The position numbers and the translations under genes are program-made. A stretch of 64,000 nt of DNA, taken from positions 3,271,001 through 3,335,000 of the forward strand of contig NZ_LT634361.1 of assembly GCF_900119795.1 (NCBI RefSeq). The letters are read 5' to 3'. The DNA is from Tenacibaculum maritimum NCIMB 2154 (GTDB lineage Bacteria > Bacteroidota > Bacteroidia > Flavobacteriales > Flavobacteriaceae). Shown piece after piece: positions 35,554 to 44,990 of the stretch; within the stretch, counting starts at the first letter, position 1, and every line of letters begins with the position of its first letter. The notes beneath the pieces are model-generated. The model saw only the letters and a program-made list of their open reading frames with translations. It was not told the DNA's origin and did not search any database.

Positions 35554-36762
35554 ATGATTTTAGAAATGAAAGTTCCTTCTCCGGGGGAATCAATTACAGA
35601 AGTAGAAATAGCAACTTGGTTAGTTGAAGATGGTGATTATGTTGAAAAAGATCAGCCAATTGCAGAAGTAGATTCTGATAAAGCTACATTAGAATTACCT
35701 GCGGAAGAAAGTGGAATAATCACTTTAAAAGCAGAAGAAGGCGATGCAGTAGCAGTAGGAGCCGTTGTTTGTTTAATTGATATGGACGCTGCAAAACCAG
35801 AGGGTACTGCTACCGCAAACAAAGTTATCGAAGCTCCTAAAGTTGAAGCTCCTAAGGTTGCTGAAATAAAAGCACCTACTTACGCAACAGGAACTGCTTC
35901 TCCTGCTGCCAAAAAAGTACTCGCTGAAAAAGGAATTACCCCCTCTGAGGTAAAAGGTACTGGTAAAGACGGTAGAGTAACTAAAGATGATGCTGTCAAA
36001 GCGATACCGTCTATGGGTTCTCAACCAGCAAATGGTTCTCGTAGCTCTGAGCGAAAAAAATTATCAATGCTTCGTAGAAAAGTTGCACAACGCTTAGTTT
36101 CTGTTAAAAATGAAACAGCGATGCTAACCACCTTCAACGAAGTGAATATGCAACCTATATTCGATTTACGTCAAGAGTTTAAAGAAGATTTCAAAGCAAA
36201 ACATGGGGTTGGTTTAGGATTTATGTCTTTCTTTACGTTAGCTGTTGTAAGAGCCTTAAAAATGTATCCTGATGTAAATTCTATGATTGATGGTGATTAC
36301 AAAATTAGTCATGATTTTCAAGATATTTCAATAGCAGTTTCTGGACCTAAAGGGTTAATGGTTCCTGTTATTAGAAATGCAGAAAACTTATCTTTCAGAG
36401 GTGTTGAAAGCGAAGTAAAACGTTTAGCTCTACGTGCTCGTGATGGTCAAATTACAGTTGATGAAATGACAGGAGGAACATTTACCATTACCAACGGTGG
36501 CGTATTTGGTTCTATGTTATCTACACCAATTATCAACCCTCCACAAAGTGGTATTTTAGGAATGCATAATATTGTAAATCGCCCAATGGCGGTAAATGGA
36601 GAAGTTGTAATTCAACCAATTATGTATGTTGCTTTATCTTACGACCATAGAATTATTGATGGACGCGAGTCTGTTGGATTCTTAGTAGCTGTTAAAGAGG
36701 CACTAGAAAACCCAGTAGAGCTGCTAATGAATAATGATCCTAAAAGAGCCTTAGAAATGTAA
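35554..36762 (+). CDS. sucB: Dihydrolipoyl succinyltransferase (E2)
   Basis: The product has 402 residues. Residues 1-75 are the lipoyl domain with the modified Lys in [15 protein letters not shown] Pro/Ala/Lys linker leads to the E3-binding domain near 115-150 ([20 protein letters not shown]). The catalytic acyltransferase domain ends with [13 protein letters not shown], the His/Asp active-site motif. It forms the core of the 2-oxoglutarate dehydrogenase complex with SucA from the upstream gene. A terminator hairpin follows. Confidence 0.97.
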   Translation: MILEMKVPSPGESITEVEIATWLVEDGDYVEKDQPIAEVDSDKATLELPAEESGIITLKAEEGDAVAVGAVVCLIDMDAAKPEGTATANKVIEAPKVEAPKVAEIKAPTYATGTASPAAKKVLAEKGITPSEVKGTGKDGRVTKDDAVKAIPSMGSQPANGSRSSERKKLSMLRRKVAQRLVSVKNETAMLTTFNEVNMQPIFDLRQEFKEDFKAKHGVGLGFMSFFTLAVVRALKMYPDVNSMIDGDYKISHDFQDISIAVSGPKGLMVPVIRNAENLSFRGVESEVKRLALRARDGQITVDEMTGGTFTITNGGVFGSMLSTPIINPPQSGILGMHNIVNRPMAVNGEVVIQPIMYVALSYDHRIIDGRESVGFLVAVKEALENPVELLMNNDPKRALEM

Positions 36763-36786
36763 GATTTCATGGCTACTAATTATAGT

Positions 36787-36814
36787 AAAAGCTTGGATAA
36801 AAATCCAAGCTTTT
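36787..36814 (+). terminator. Terminator of sucA-sucB
   Basis: A perfect 12-bp stem (AAAAGCTTGGAT with its complement) with a 4-base loop is followed by a T-run, 25 bases past the sucB stop. Confidence 0.9.
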
Positions 36815-36858
36815 TTTGTCACTTCAAATAAACCTTTTATCCTGCTTTTATAACATAA

Positions 36859-36892
36859 AAAAGCAGCTCTAAAAAAATATAGAGCCACTTTT
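36859..36892 (-). terminator. Terminator of the DUF547 gene
   Basis: A 13-bp stem (arms 36859-36871 and 36880-36892, two G.U pairs in the minus-strand RNA) with an 8-base loop is followed by T residues on the minus strand, 28 bases past the stop. Confidence 0.7.
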
Positions 36893-36919
36893 CAGATTGC
36901 AATAATTAAAAGAGTAATC

Positions 36920-37630
36920 TTATTTTCCGTTTAAGTTCCAGTCATATTCCAAATAAGTAACTGTTGCATTGTCATTCACCTTCGTTTTGGAATATTTATT
37001 TATATAGTCAACCAAAGAATTTTGCGAGGCAAAATCTTCTTGATACCATTCAAAAACCTTAGATACTTCTATTTTTTCTAGCGTTATTTTATTTTTTGCT
37101 GGGTCATTAATAAACTCACTCATTAATTTTTCTAGTTCACCCTCAATATTTTTCGCCGTAAAAGCAAAATTTACAAATCTAGGTCCTGATACAGATGCTG
37201 CATTTATGGCCACATGGATTCTAGGGTCATCATGCCATCTTCTTAAAATTTTATGTTCGATATAATCTAGTGAATACGTTTTTTTACCAATTATAGCAAA
37301 AGGTATTTTCCATGCATTTTTTCCTTTTCTCTTTATTGCTGTTACCGTTTTTAAAGGATAACTATCCAATATTATTTTAATTGAATATGCGTTGTAAGCA
37401 TTAATCCAAAATGCTTTTGCTTTATTAGAAGACCATTTTCTTCCTGGAACTGTCTTTTCTAAATGACCTAAATAGAGATCTAATAAAGCTCTATTTTTAC
37501 GTAGCCCTTTATAATCTACATTGCCTTTTGCATCTACATAAGTCTTTAAAAGGGCATTAAATACATCTGTTTGTGCTTGTATATTTACTGCTATAAAGAG
37601 TAATGAGAATAAAGTAAGTGTTTTTTTCAT
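36920..37630 (-). CDS. DUF547 domain secreted protein with altered Cys motif
   Basis: The product has 236 residues with a signal peptide (ends NIQAQ). The DUF547 pattern is clear: FWINAYNAYSIKIILDSYP near 89-107, YSLDYIEHKILRRWHDDPRIH, and NAASVSGPRFVNFAFTAKN. In many DUF547 members the last motif reads NCASxSCP; here both Cys are replaced by Ala and Gly. The domain is distantly related to papain/transglutaminase folds and its biochemical role is unknown. It is a single gene with its own terminator. Confidence 0.83.
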   Translation of the reverse strand: MKKTLTLFSLLFIAVNIQAQTDVFNALLKTYVDAKGNVDYKGLRKNRALLDLYLGHLEKTVPGRKWSSNKAKAFWINAYNAYSIKIILDSYPLKTVTAIKRKGKNAWKIPFAIIGKKTYSLDYIEHKILRRWHDDPRIHVAINAASVSGPRFVNFAFTAKNIEGELEKLMSEFINDPAKNKITLEKIEVSKVFEWYQEDFASQNSLVDYINKYSKTKVNDNATVTYLEYDWNLNGK

Positions 37631-37814
37631 AATTTTAAGTTAGCTTTTGTTAATTTTTTAATTGGACGTAAGGTTTGTAAATACATTACAATCAACACAA
37701 ATAATTTACAGCTATTTGTTATTTAATAGATATAAAAAAGAATTATACTTTATTATTCTGGCTTAAAAACACTAAAAATGAAACAGTTAAGAACTACAAA
37801 TAAATATTTTAAAA

Positions 37815-37870
37815 ACATATACACACAAAAAAAACATACAAAATTGTATGTTTTTTTTGTGTGTATATGT
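37815..37870. repeat. 27-bp perfect inverted repeat past sufD
   Basis: Arms 37815-37841 and 37844-37870 are exact complements around a 2-base loop. Each arm contains an 8-base A or T run flanked by alternating purine-pyrimidine sequence (CATATACACAC). It begins 19 bases past the sufD stop and is the likely end of the iscA-sufBCD transcript, although it is far longer and AT-richer than the other terminators here. Confidence 0.85.
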
Positions 37871-37888
37871 AGAAATATTAATGTTTAT

Positions 37889-39202
37889 TTATAAATCAAA
37901 ACCAATATTAACTCCAAGTTTATTTGCTATCAGTTTATTGATACGTTGTTTTACTTCCGGTATTTTTACACTTTCCAAAACGGTGTTTGCAAAAGCGTAC
38001 ATTAACAAAGCTTCCGCCTCCTTTTTCGGAATTCCTCTTTGTTGCATATAGAACAAAGCCTGGTCATCTAGCTGACCAATCGTACACCCGTGAGAACATT
38101 TTACGTCATCGGCAAAAATTTCTAACTGAGGCTTCGCGTTAATCGTTGACTTGTCACTAATCAACACATTATTATTCTGCTGATATGCATTGGTTTTTTG
38201 AGCTTCCTTTTCTACAATTACTTTGCCATTAAAAACCCCTGTAGAACGCTCTCCATAAATCCCTTTATAATCTTGATGGCTTTCGCAATTAGGTTCAATA
38301 TGGTGTACTAACGTATGATGATCTACATGTTGTTTCCCTTCTAGGATGGTAATTCCTTTTAAGATAGAATCAATACGTTCGCCTTTTTGGTAGAAATTCA
38401 AATTATTTCTGGTAATGTTTCCTCCAAAAGAAAATGTATGAACAGAAACAACACTATTTGATTGCTGTTCTATATACGTATTATCAACTAAGGATGCTTT
38501 AATATGATCATTTTGAATCTTATAATAATCAACTGTTGCATTTTTAGCAGCAAATACCTCTGTAACTACATTAGTGAGCACTACATTTTCTGTCAAGCTC
38601 TGATGACGCTCTATAATTTGAACATGCGCATTTTCCTCCACTACAATTAAATTACGTGGCTGGGTCATGATAGCTTCCTCAGATCCTGTTGTAAAATTAA
38701 TTATTTGGATAGGTTTTTCTACTTCAACATTTCTAGGAATATAAATATAAGCTCCTTCACTTACAAATGCTGTGTTCAAAGAAGTTAAATTATCTTGCTT
38801 AGCTACTTTATTAAAGTATTTTTCAATAATTGCTTTATATTTTGACTTGGACAATGCCGAAGACATTAAGCAAATGTCCTTACCATCATGAGTTGTATCT
38901 GATAAAAAAGAGCTGTATTTACCATCTATAAAAACAATTTTATATGTATCAATATCATGAATAAAATATTTTTTTACATCTGCTAAATCAACCGTTACCT
39001 CTTTGTTTGGGAAGAAGCTATAATCTTCATTTAAAACAGCATTTAATGATGTATATTTCCAAGCTTCTAGTTTTTTTGTAGGGAAACCAAGCTTTTCAAA
39101 ATTTTGTAAAGCTATGGTGCGAATATCGTGTACATCAGAATTGATGTCAATCCCATTTTCAAAAGCTACATATGAGGATACTATTTTTTCTTTTAATTCC
39201 AT
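37889..39202 (-). CDS. sufD: Fe-S assembly scaffold subunit SufD
   Basis: The product has 437 residues. It pairs with SufB and the ATPase SufC to build Fe-S clusters in the cytoplasm. The C-terminal half is the right-handed beta-helix of the SufB/SufD family, with VHHIEPNCESHQDYKGIYG, AKPQLEIFADDVKCSHGCTIG and the end LFYMQQRGIPKKEAEALLMYAF. It is the last gene of the iscA-sufB-sufC-sufD run, 63 bases after sufC, and is followed by the long inverted repeat. Confidence 0.95.
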   Translation of the reverse strand: MELKEKIVSSYVAFENGIDINSDVHDIRTIALQNFEKLGFPTKKLEAWKYTSLNAVLNEDYSFFPNKEVTVDLADVKKYFIHDIDTYKIVFIDGKYSSFLSDTTHDGKDICLMSSALSKSKYKAIIEKYFNKVAKQDNLTSLNTAFVSEGAYIYIPRNVEVEKPIQIINFTTGSEEAIMTQPRNLIVVEENAHVQIIERHQSLTENVVLTNVVTEVFAAKNATVDYYKIQNDHIKASLVDNTYIEQQSNSVVSVHTFSFGGNITRNNLNFYQKGERIDSILKGITILEGKQHVDHHTLVHHIEPNCESHQDYKGIYGERSTGVFNGKVIVEKEAQKTNAYQQNNNVLISDKSTINAKPQLEIFADDVKCSHGCTIGQLDDQALFYMQQRGIPKKEAEALLMYAFANTVLESVKIPEVKQRINKLIANKLGVNIGFDL

Positions 39203-39265
39203 TCTTTCCTTCTGTCTTGTCTTTGGTAATCTTCTAGTGCTACCAGTTTTACTGTATAGACCCTT

Positions 39266-40018
39266 TTATGAGTTTACTTCTTCTTTAATCCAGTCATATC
39301 CTTTTGCTTCTAACTCTAAAGCTAAAGAAGCATCTCCAGATTTTACTATTTTCCCATCATACAAAACATGTACAAAATCAGGTACAATATAATCTAATAA
39401 ACGTTGGTAATGTGTGATTACAATTACAGCGTTGTCTTTAGATTTTAGCTTATTTACACCATTTGCAACAATGCGCAAAGCATCAATATCTAACCCTGAA
39501 TCTGTTTCATCTAAAATAGCTAATTTAGGTTCTAACATTGCCATCTGGAAGATTTCATTACGCTTCTTTTCTCCTCCTGAAAATCCTTCGTTTAAAGAGC
39601 GTGATAAAAATTTACGATCTATCTCTAGCAGCTCTGATTTCTCACGAATCATTTTCAACATATCTTTTGCTGGCATCTCGTCCAATCCTTTTGCTTTTCG
39701 AGACTCATTTATTGCCGTTTTTACAAAATTCGTTACCGTAACACCTGGGATCTCCACAGGATATTGAAATGATAAAAACACACCATTATGTGCTCTTTCT
39801 TCAGGAGCCAACTCGCTAATATCTTCTCCATTTAATTCAATAGACCCGCTGGTCACCTCATACTCCTCTTTTCCTGCTATTACTGACGCCATAGTACTTT
39901 TACCAGCTCCATTAGGCCCCATGATTGCATGAACTTCTCCTGCTTTGATCTCTAAATTCAATCCTTTTAAAATAGATTTCTCTTCTATATTAGCGTGTAA
40001 ATTTTCTATTTTTAACAT
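39266..40018 (-). CDS. sufC: Fe-S assembly ATPase SufC
   Basis: The product has 250 residues, an ABC-type ATPase. Walker A is GPNGAGKST near 34-42, the signature region is [15 protein letters not shown] near 143-157, and Walker B is [12 protein letters not shown] followed by the switch His in [10 protein letters not shown]. The [10 protein letters not shown] form is specific for SufC. It powers the SufBCD scaffold. It lies between sufB (87 bases) and sufD. Confidence 0.97.
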   Translation of the reverse strand: MLKIENLHANIEEKSILKGLNLEIKAGEVHAIMGPNGAGKSTMASVIAGKEEYEVTSGSIELNGEDISELAPEERAHNGVFLSFQYPVEIPGVTVTNFVKTAINESRKAKGLDEMPAKDMLKMIREKSELLEIDRKFLSRSLNEGFSGGEKKRNEIFQMAMLEPKLAILDETDSGLDIDALRIVANGVNKLKSKDNAVIVITHYQRLLDYIVPDFVHVLYDGKIVKSGDASLALELEAKGYDWIKEEVNS

Positions 40019-40105
40019 TACTTACTATTCGTATTTGTTGGTTTTATATAACTAGTAAAACGATATGACGCTTACTACTAATTAACACGGTCAAAATTAT
40101 AAATC

Positions 40106-41554
40106 TTAACCTACACTTCCTTCTAAACTAATTTCTAATAACTTTTGTGCTTCTACAGCAAATTCCATCGGTAATTTATTTAGTACTTCTTTACTAAATC
40201 CATTTACAATTAAAGCGATTGCTTTTTCTGTATCAATTCCTCTCTGATTACAATAAAACAATTGGTCTTCTCCAATTTTACTCGTTGTTGCCTCGTGTTC
40301 TATCTGAGCCGATTTATTTTTAGTTTCTATATATGGAAATGTATGTGCTCCACATTCATTTCCCATTAATAAACTATCACATTGAGAAAAGTTACGTGCA
40401 TTTTCTGCTCTTGAATTTATTTGCACTAACCCACGGTAACTATTCTGCGATTTCCCCGCTGAAATTCCTTTAGAAATAATCGTAGATTTAGTGTTTTTCC
40501 CTAAGTGAATCATTTTAGTACCCGTATCTGCCTGTTGATGGTTATTGGTTACTGCTATTGAATAAAACTCTCCTACAGAATTATTTCCTTTCAGCACACA
40601 GCTAGGGTATTTCCAAGTTACCGCTGAACCTGTTTCAACTTGCGTCCATGAAATCTTAGCGTTGGTTTCACACAAACCTCTCTTTGTCACAAAATTATAA
40701 ACTCCACCTTCTCCTTCTGCATTTCCTGGATACCAATTTTGAACTGTAGAATATTTTATTTCTGCATCATCTAGTGCAATTAACTCAACAACAGCTGCAT
40801 GCAACTGATTTTCATCTCTACTTGGTGCTGTACAACCTTCTAGGTATGATACATAACTTCCCTTGTCTGCTACTACTAAAGTTCTCTCAAATTGTCCTGT
40901 TCCACCTTCATTGATTCGGAAATATGTTGATAATTCCATTGGACAACGAACACCTTTAGGAATATAACAGAAAGAGCCATCAGAAAAAACTGCTGAATTT
41001 AAGGCTGCATAAAAATTATCAGTTGTTGGTACTATGGTACCTAAATACTTTCTTACCAATTCTGGGTGCTCCTGAATAGCTTCTGAAATAGGCATAAATA
41101 TAATTCCTTTTTCACTCAATGTTTCTTTAAATGTTGTTGCTACAGAAACAGAATCCATTACAATATCAACCGCCACATTGGCCAATCTTTTTTGCTCGTC
41201 TAGAGAAATCCCTAATCGTTTGAACGTATCCAATAATTCTGGATCAACTTCATCCAAACTATTTAACTTTGGTTTTTCTTTTGGCGCAGAATAATATGCT
41301 ATTTCCTGAAAATCTGGTTTCTTGTAGTTTACATTAGCCCAATCTGGCTCTTCCATTTTTTCCCAAACCCTAAACGCTTCTAAACGCCATTCCGTCATCC
41401 ATTCTGGTTCATTTTTCTTTTTAGAAATAGCACGAACCACATCTTCATTCAACCCTTTTGCAAAGGTTTCACTCTCTATGTCTGTATAAAAACCATATTC
41501 GTACTCTTTGGTTTTTAACTCTTCTCTTAAATCGTCTTCAGTGTACTTATTCAT
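40106..41554 (-). CDS. sufB: Fe-S assembly scaffold subunit SufB
   Basis: The product has 482 residues. Characteristic segments are the N-terminal [58 protein letters not shown], and the C-terminal [19 protein letters not shown] with [20 protein letters not shown], which hold the conserved Cys/His used in cluster building. It is the second gene of the suf run, 123 bases after the iscA-type gene, so a weak internal promoter is possible. Confidence 0.97.
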   Translation of the reverse strand: MNKYTEDDLREELKTKEYEYGFYTDIESETFAKGLNEDVVRAISKKKNEPEWMTEWRLEAFRVWEKMEEPDWANVNYKKPDFQEIAYYSAPKEKPKLNSLDEVDPELLDTFKRLGISLDEQKRLANVAVDIVMDSVSVATTFKETLSEKGIIFMPISEAIQEHPELVRKYLGTIVPTTDNFYAALNSAVFSDGSFCYIPKGVRCPMELSTYFRINEGGTGQFERTLVVADKGSYVSYLEGCTAPSRDENQLHAAVVELIALDDAEIKYSTVQNWYPGNAEGEGGVYNFVTKRGLCETNAKISWTQVETGSAVTWKYPSCVLKGNNSVGEFYSIAVTNNHQQADTGTKMIHLGKNTKSTIISKGISAGKSQNSYRGLVQINSRAENARNFSQCDSLLMGNECGAHTFPYIETKNKSAQIEHEATTSKIGEDQLFYCNQRGIDTEKAIALIVNGFSKEVLNKLPMEFAVEAQKLLEISLEGSVG

Positions 41555-41677
41555 CTTAATTATTTAAAGATTGAGAAATTAAAATCTTTAATTCTATCTA
41601 CTAAAATTTTCGGAAAGATATAAAAACTAAGTAAAATACTCATTCTATTGCTCTTAAAAGAGTATTACAACTTATTT

Positions 41678-42007
41678 TTATAGTGAAAAACTTTCTCCAC
41701 AACCACATGTCCTATTTGCATTTGGGTTGTTAAAAACAAATCCTTTACCGTTCAATCCTCCAGAGTATTCTAATGTTGTTCCTACCAAGTATAAAAAACT
41801 TTTTTTATCTACTACAATCCTCACGTCGTTTTCTTCAAAAACCTTATCGTTTTCTTGCGTCGTTTTATCAAAAGTTAAATCGTATGACAAGCCAGAGCAT
41901 CCTCCGCTTTTTACTCCCACACGTACAAAGTCTGTTGCAATATCAAAACCATCATCAGCCATTAATTCTATGACTTTCTTTTTTGCTGTGTCTGAAACTT
42001 TTATCAT
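41678..42007 (-). CDS. A-type iron-sulfur carrier (HesB/IscA/SufA family)
   Basis: The product has 109 residues. The three cluster-ligand Cys are in place: GGCSGLSYDL near 33-42 and CGCGESF at the C terminus. A-type carriers deliver Fe-S clusters from SufBCD to target enzymes. It leads the suf operon, whose TATCTTTG box is 31 bases upstream. Whether to call it SufA, IscA or ErpA cannot be settled from sequence alone. Confidence 0.93.
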   Translation of the reverse strand: MIKVSDTAKKKVIELMADDGFDIATDFVRVGVKSGGCSGLSYDLTFDKTTQENDKVFEENDVRIVVDKKSFLYLVGTTLEYSGGLNGKGFVFNNPNANRTCGCGESFSL

Positions 42008-42038
42008 AATTTTATATAGATTAAATCTAAATCTTTTG

Positions 42039-42046
42039 CAAAGATA
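42039..42046 (-). promoter_or_regulatory. TAnnTTTG -7 box for the iscA-suf operon
   Basis: Minus-strand TATCTTTG, a perfect -7 match, lies 31 bases before the start of the A-type carrier gene. It is divergent from the thiL promoter. Confidence 0.45.
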
Positions 42047-42120
42047 ATGACAAAATATGATTTTTATCAGTTTTTATATGAATTAGGGTTATATTATAAT
42101 AGTTTTTTTTGATTACTAAC

Positions 42121-42128
42121 TATCTTTG
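42121..42128 (+). promoter_or_regulatory. TAnnTTTG -7 box for thiL
   Basis: TATCTTTG ends only four bases before ATG 42133. Transcription would begin at the start codon, implying a leaderless message, and the longer frame starting at 42109 would not be transcribed from this box. Confidence 0.5.
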
Positions 42129-42132
42129 CACC

Positions 42133-43179
42133 ATGTTAGAAGACAAAAATCAAGAAAGAACTTCATTAGCTAAACTGGGAGAGTTTGGCTTAATTAACCA
42201 CTTAACAAAATATTTCACCCCTAAAAACGATTCGACATTACGAGCTGTTGGTGATGATGCTGCTGTGTTAAAACAAACAGACAAACAAACCTTAATCTCA
42301 ACCGATTTACTCGTGGAAGGAGTACATTTTGACTTGAGTTATGTTCCTTTAAAGCATCTAGGATACAAAGCTGTTATGGTGAATTTATCCGATATATATG
42401 CTATGAACGGAACTGCCGAGCAAATTACAGTTTCTATTGCAGTTTCTAATCGGTTTTCATTAGAAGCTCTGGAAGAACTTTATGCTGGTATTCAGTTAGC
42501 TTGTACTACTTATAATGTTGATTTAGTAGGAGGAGATACTACTTCCTCTACTACTGGATTATTAATTTCTATTACCGCAATTGGAACTGCTAATCAAGAA
42601 GACGTTACTTATAGAAATGGAGCTAAAGAAACAGATTTAATTGTTACGACTGGCGATTTAGGTGCTGCTTATTTGGGTTTACAAGTATTAGAACGTGAAA
42701 AACAAGTTTTTAAAGTAAATCCTCAAAACCAACCAGACTTAGATCAATACACCTACCTTATTGAAAGACAACTAAAACCTGAAGCTAGAAAAGATGTTGC
42801 TGAACTACTAAAGAGCTTAGCAGTAAAACCTACCTCTATGATTGATATTTCTGACGGTTTATCTTCTGAAATTATGCATATCTGCCAACAAAGTAAAGTG
42901 GGATGTAAAATTTATGAAGATAAAATCCCTTTAGATCCACAAGTAATTTCTACTTGCGAAGAATTCGATCTTGATAGTACTATGATTGCTTTAAGTGGAG
43001 GGGAAGATTATGAATTATTATTTACTGTATCTATAAATGACTTTGATAAAATAAAAGGGAACCCTAATTTATCTATTATCGGTCATATTACTGCAGAAAC
43101 CCAAGGCATGAATTTAGTAACACGTGCTAATCAAGAGATTCCTTTAAAAGCACAAGGTTGGAATGCAATGAGCGAATAA
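42133..43179 (+). CDS. thiL: Thiamine-monophosphate kinase
   Basis: From ATG 42133 (MLEDKNQERTSLAKLGEFGL) the product has 348 residues; an upstream ATG at 42109 lies before the promoter box and is rejected. It phosphorylates thiamine phosphate to the active diphosphate. Motifs include GDDAAVL near 44-50, STDLLVEGVHFD, NLSDIYAMNG, VGGDTTSS and IDISDGLSSEI. It is a single gene ending in a shared palindromic terminator. ThDP made here serves enzymes such as SucA. Confidence 0.95.
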   Translation: MLEDKNQERTSLAKLGEFGLINHLTKYFTPKNDSTLRAVGDDAAVLKQTDKQTLISTDLLVEGVHFDLSYVPLKHLGYKAVMVNLSDIYAMNGTAEQITVSIAVSNRFSLEALEELYAGIQLACTTYNVDLVGGDTTSSTTGLLISITAIGTANQEDVTYRNGAKETDLIVTTGDLGAAYLGLQVLEREKQVFKVNPQNQPDLDQYTYLIERQLKPEARKDVAELLKSLAVKPTSMIDISDGLSSEIMHICQQSKVGCKIYEDKIPLDPQVISTCEEFDLDSTMIALSGGEDYELLFTVSINDFDKIKGNPNLSIIGHITAETQGMNLVTRANQEIPLKAQGWNAMSE

Positions 43180-43242
43180 TAACTTTATAGCACAGGCAAT
43201 TCAACTTCTTTCCTCTGTAAATTTATTAAAACTAGTTGGTAT

Positions 43243-43282
43243 AAAAAGTAAAAGCGCCTTAATTAAGGCGCTTTTACTTTTT
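43243..43282. terminator. 40-base perfect palindromic terminator
   Basis: Positions 43243-43282 form an exact 20-bp palindrome without spacer, core GCGCCTTAATTAAGGCGC, with A-run and T-run edges. It separates the converging thiL and BI-1 genes and works on both strands. Confidence 0.92.
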
Positions 43283-43286
43283 TATT

Positions 43287-43991
43287 TTAATCTCTTGACA
43301 AAAACAACTGTAATACATACCAAAAAAGTAACATTAATGAAGCAAATAAACCAAGAGCCGCAGGAATATAATCATTAGTACTGTACTTATTTACTAAATT
43401 AGAAGTTTGATATAAAATTGATCCTCCCGCTAGAATGCACATTCCTACCGAAAACCAAAGCCCTAAACTAAATCCAAATAGTGTTCCTGCAATAATGAGC
43501 CCTATGGCTATAAAAAAACCTACCGTTAAAGCTGATTTCAAAAAAGAAAAATCTTTCTTAGTAATAAAAACAATTGAAGATATCCCAGCAAACAATGCCA
43601 ATGTTACGATCGCTGCTTGTTGAAGTAAATCAGCGCTACCCGTATATAACATTGCTATATAAATCAAAGGGATAAAAATAAATGCTTCTGCTAAAATATA
43701 AACTCCATAAGCCGCATACTGCTTGCTTTTATCTTGTGTTTTCAACATAGTACTTTCTGCATAATTCGTTACTAACATAAACCCTCCTAGTAGCAATAAC
43801 CACTTAAATCCCTGAGTCATAGAAAGCGCAAATTCTACAATTGCTGTACTTTGAAGTAATAAGTATTCAAAAATCACAAATAATAAGACTCCACCTGCTA
43901 CATGCGTATAGGTTTTCTTATAAAACGCTACTCTTTCAGCATCAGTAGATGCGCTTAGTAATACCTTACTATTCTCAATGTTGTTTTCCAT
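43287..43991 (-). CDS. Bax inhibitor-1/YccA-family membrane protein
   Basis: The product has 234 residues with seven hydrophobic segments, the TMBIM/BI-1 layout. The family-typical start region (FYKKTYTHVAGGVLLFVIFE) precedes the first helix, and the chain ends in a short LSRD tail. Bacterial members are inner-membrane proteins; YetJ acts as a pH-sensitive calcium leak channel, a role that may apply here. It is a single gene with a TATATTTG box 28 bases upstream. Confidence 0.9.
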   Translation of the reverse strand: MENNIENSKVLLSASTDAERVAFYKKTYTHVAGGVLLFVIFEYLLLQSTAIVEFALSMTQGFKWLLLLGGFMLVTNYAESTMLKTQDKSKQYAAYGVYILAEAFIFIPLIYIAMLYTGSADLLQQAAIVTLALFAGISSIVFITKKDFSFLKSALTVGFFIAIGLIIAGTLFGFSLGLWFSVGMCILAGGSILYQTSNLVNKYSTNDYIPAALGLFASLMLLFWYVLQLFLSRD

Positions 43992-44019
43992 AGTATTTAT
44001 TTTATATATTAATGAATTA

Positions 44020-44027
44020 CAAATATA
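44020..44027 (-). promoter_or_regulatory. TAnnTTTG -7 box for the BI-1 gene
   Basis: Minus-strand TATATTTG fits the -7 consensus, 28 bases before the BI-1 gene start. The upstream part of the divergent frame at 44012 overlaps it, which argues for the later start at 44087 in that gene. Confidence 0.4.
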
Positions 44028-44086
44028 TTAAAATCTATAAATTCCGTAAAACCTTTTTTACAACTTGGAAATCAAAAAATCACAAC

Positions 44087-44509
44087 ATGAATACCTACAA
44101 TTTTTTTATCATCGGAACACTATTTTTAGCTACGGTAAATAGCTTTTCTCAAAAGCAAGCTTTTAAGAATATACCACAAATCTTCTATCATGCAAGTACC
44201 AGAGGCTATTCAAAAGAGCTGCAAGTCAAAAGAAATATTTTCTTCTATAAAGAAGATAAAAAAGAGCTTTCTTACAACTTAAGAAATAAAGACTTAAAAA
44301 AAATTCAAAAAATCATAAACAGTATCGATTTAAAAAAGATAAAGGAATTTACAACGACATCCAAAAAACGGTTTTCTGATCGTGCTCTACAAGCTACTAT
44401 TTCCATCACCATAAATGATATCACATACAACGCTCTTCCCTTTGACGAAGAACATCCTCCGAAAGAACTAACTCCATTAATTCTTTTACTAAAAGGGTTT
44501 ATCAAATAA
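44087..44509 (+). CDS. Hypothetical secreted protein
   Basis: From ATG 44087 (MNTYNFFIIGTLFLATVNSF) the product has 140 residues; the start is chosen because it begins a good signal peptide ending at FSQ. The mature part is small and Lys-rich (IQKIINSIDLKKIKEFTTTS), with a short beta section (ATISITINDITYNALPFDEE) and a hydrophobic end. I do not recognise the family. It is probably periplasmic or secreted and is monocistronic. Confidence 0.6.
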   Translation: MNTYNFFIIGTLFLATVNSFSQKQAFKNIPQIFYHASTRGYSKELQVKRNIFFYKEDKKELSYNLRNKDLKKIQKIINSIDLKKIKEFTTTSKKRFSDRALQATISITINDITYNALPFDEEHPPKELTPLILLLKGFIK

Positions 44510-44671
44510 ACTCTTCTTGTAAAAACATTCTCGGAACACCAAGTTTTTCATTATCATATTGCCTTTCCTTTGATAGTTGCCATACAGCTTAAAAAAGCTT
44601 CAAGAGTACTTAAAATTTCTAATTTTCACTTAAACATAAAAAAGTTTAAATGAGTTCAGCATTAAAATCTT

Positions 44672-44679
44672 TATCTTTG
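44672..44679 (+). promoter_or_regulatory. TAnnTTTG -7 box for tatA
   Basis: TATCTTTG ends eight bases before the tatA ATG, implying a leader of only a few bases. No -33 TTG is visible at 17-23 bases. Confidence 0.45.
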
Positions 44680-44687
44680 CTATAATT

Positions 44688-44969
44688 ATGAATACATTTT
44701 TTTTATTTATTGGAGGTCCAGAAATTTTTATCATTCTACTAATTGTGGTAATGCTATTTGGTGCAGATAAAATTCCTGAAATAGCTAGAGGTTTAGGAAA
44801 AGGAATGCGCCAAATAAAAGATGCTACCAATGATATTAAGAGGGAAATAAACGACAGTGCAAAAAATCAGGGGCTTGATACCGACATTGTAAAAGATGTC
44901 AATAAAGAAATTGAAAAAGTTAAAAATGACATTGATGATTTTACGGGGCCTATAAAACGCAGCTTTTAA
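44688..44969 (+). CDS. tatA: Twin-arginine translocase subunit TatA
   Basis: The product has 93 residues. An N-terminal membrane helix (IFIILLIVVMLFGADKIPEI) is followed by the amphipathic helix ARGLGKGMRQIKDATNDIKR and a charged tail, the TatA/MttA layout with the FG hinge before the amphipathic helix. It forms the pore for folded proteins with TatC, which is not in the window. The PAP2 gene starts 21 bases on. Confidence 0.93.
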   Translation: MNTFFLFIGGPEIFIILLIVVMLFGADKIPEIARGLGKGMRQIKDATNDIKREINDSAKNQGLDTDIVKDVNKEIEKVKNDIDDFTGPIKRSF

Positions 44970-44990
44970 GCTGCTCTAAAAACAAGGCTT

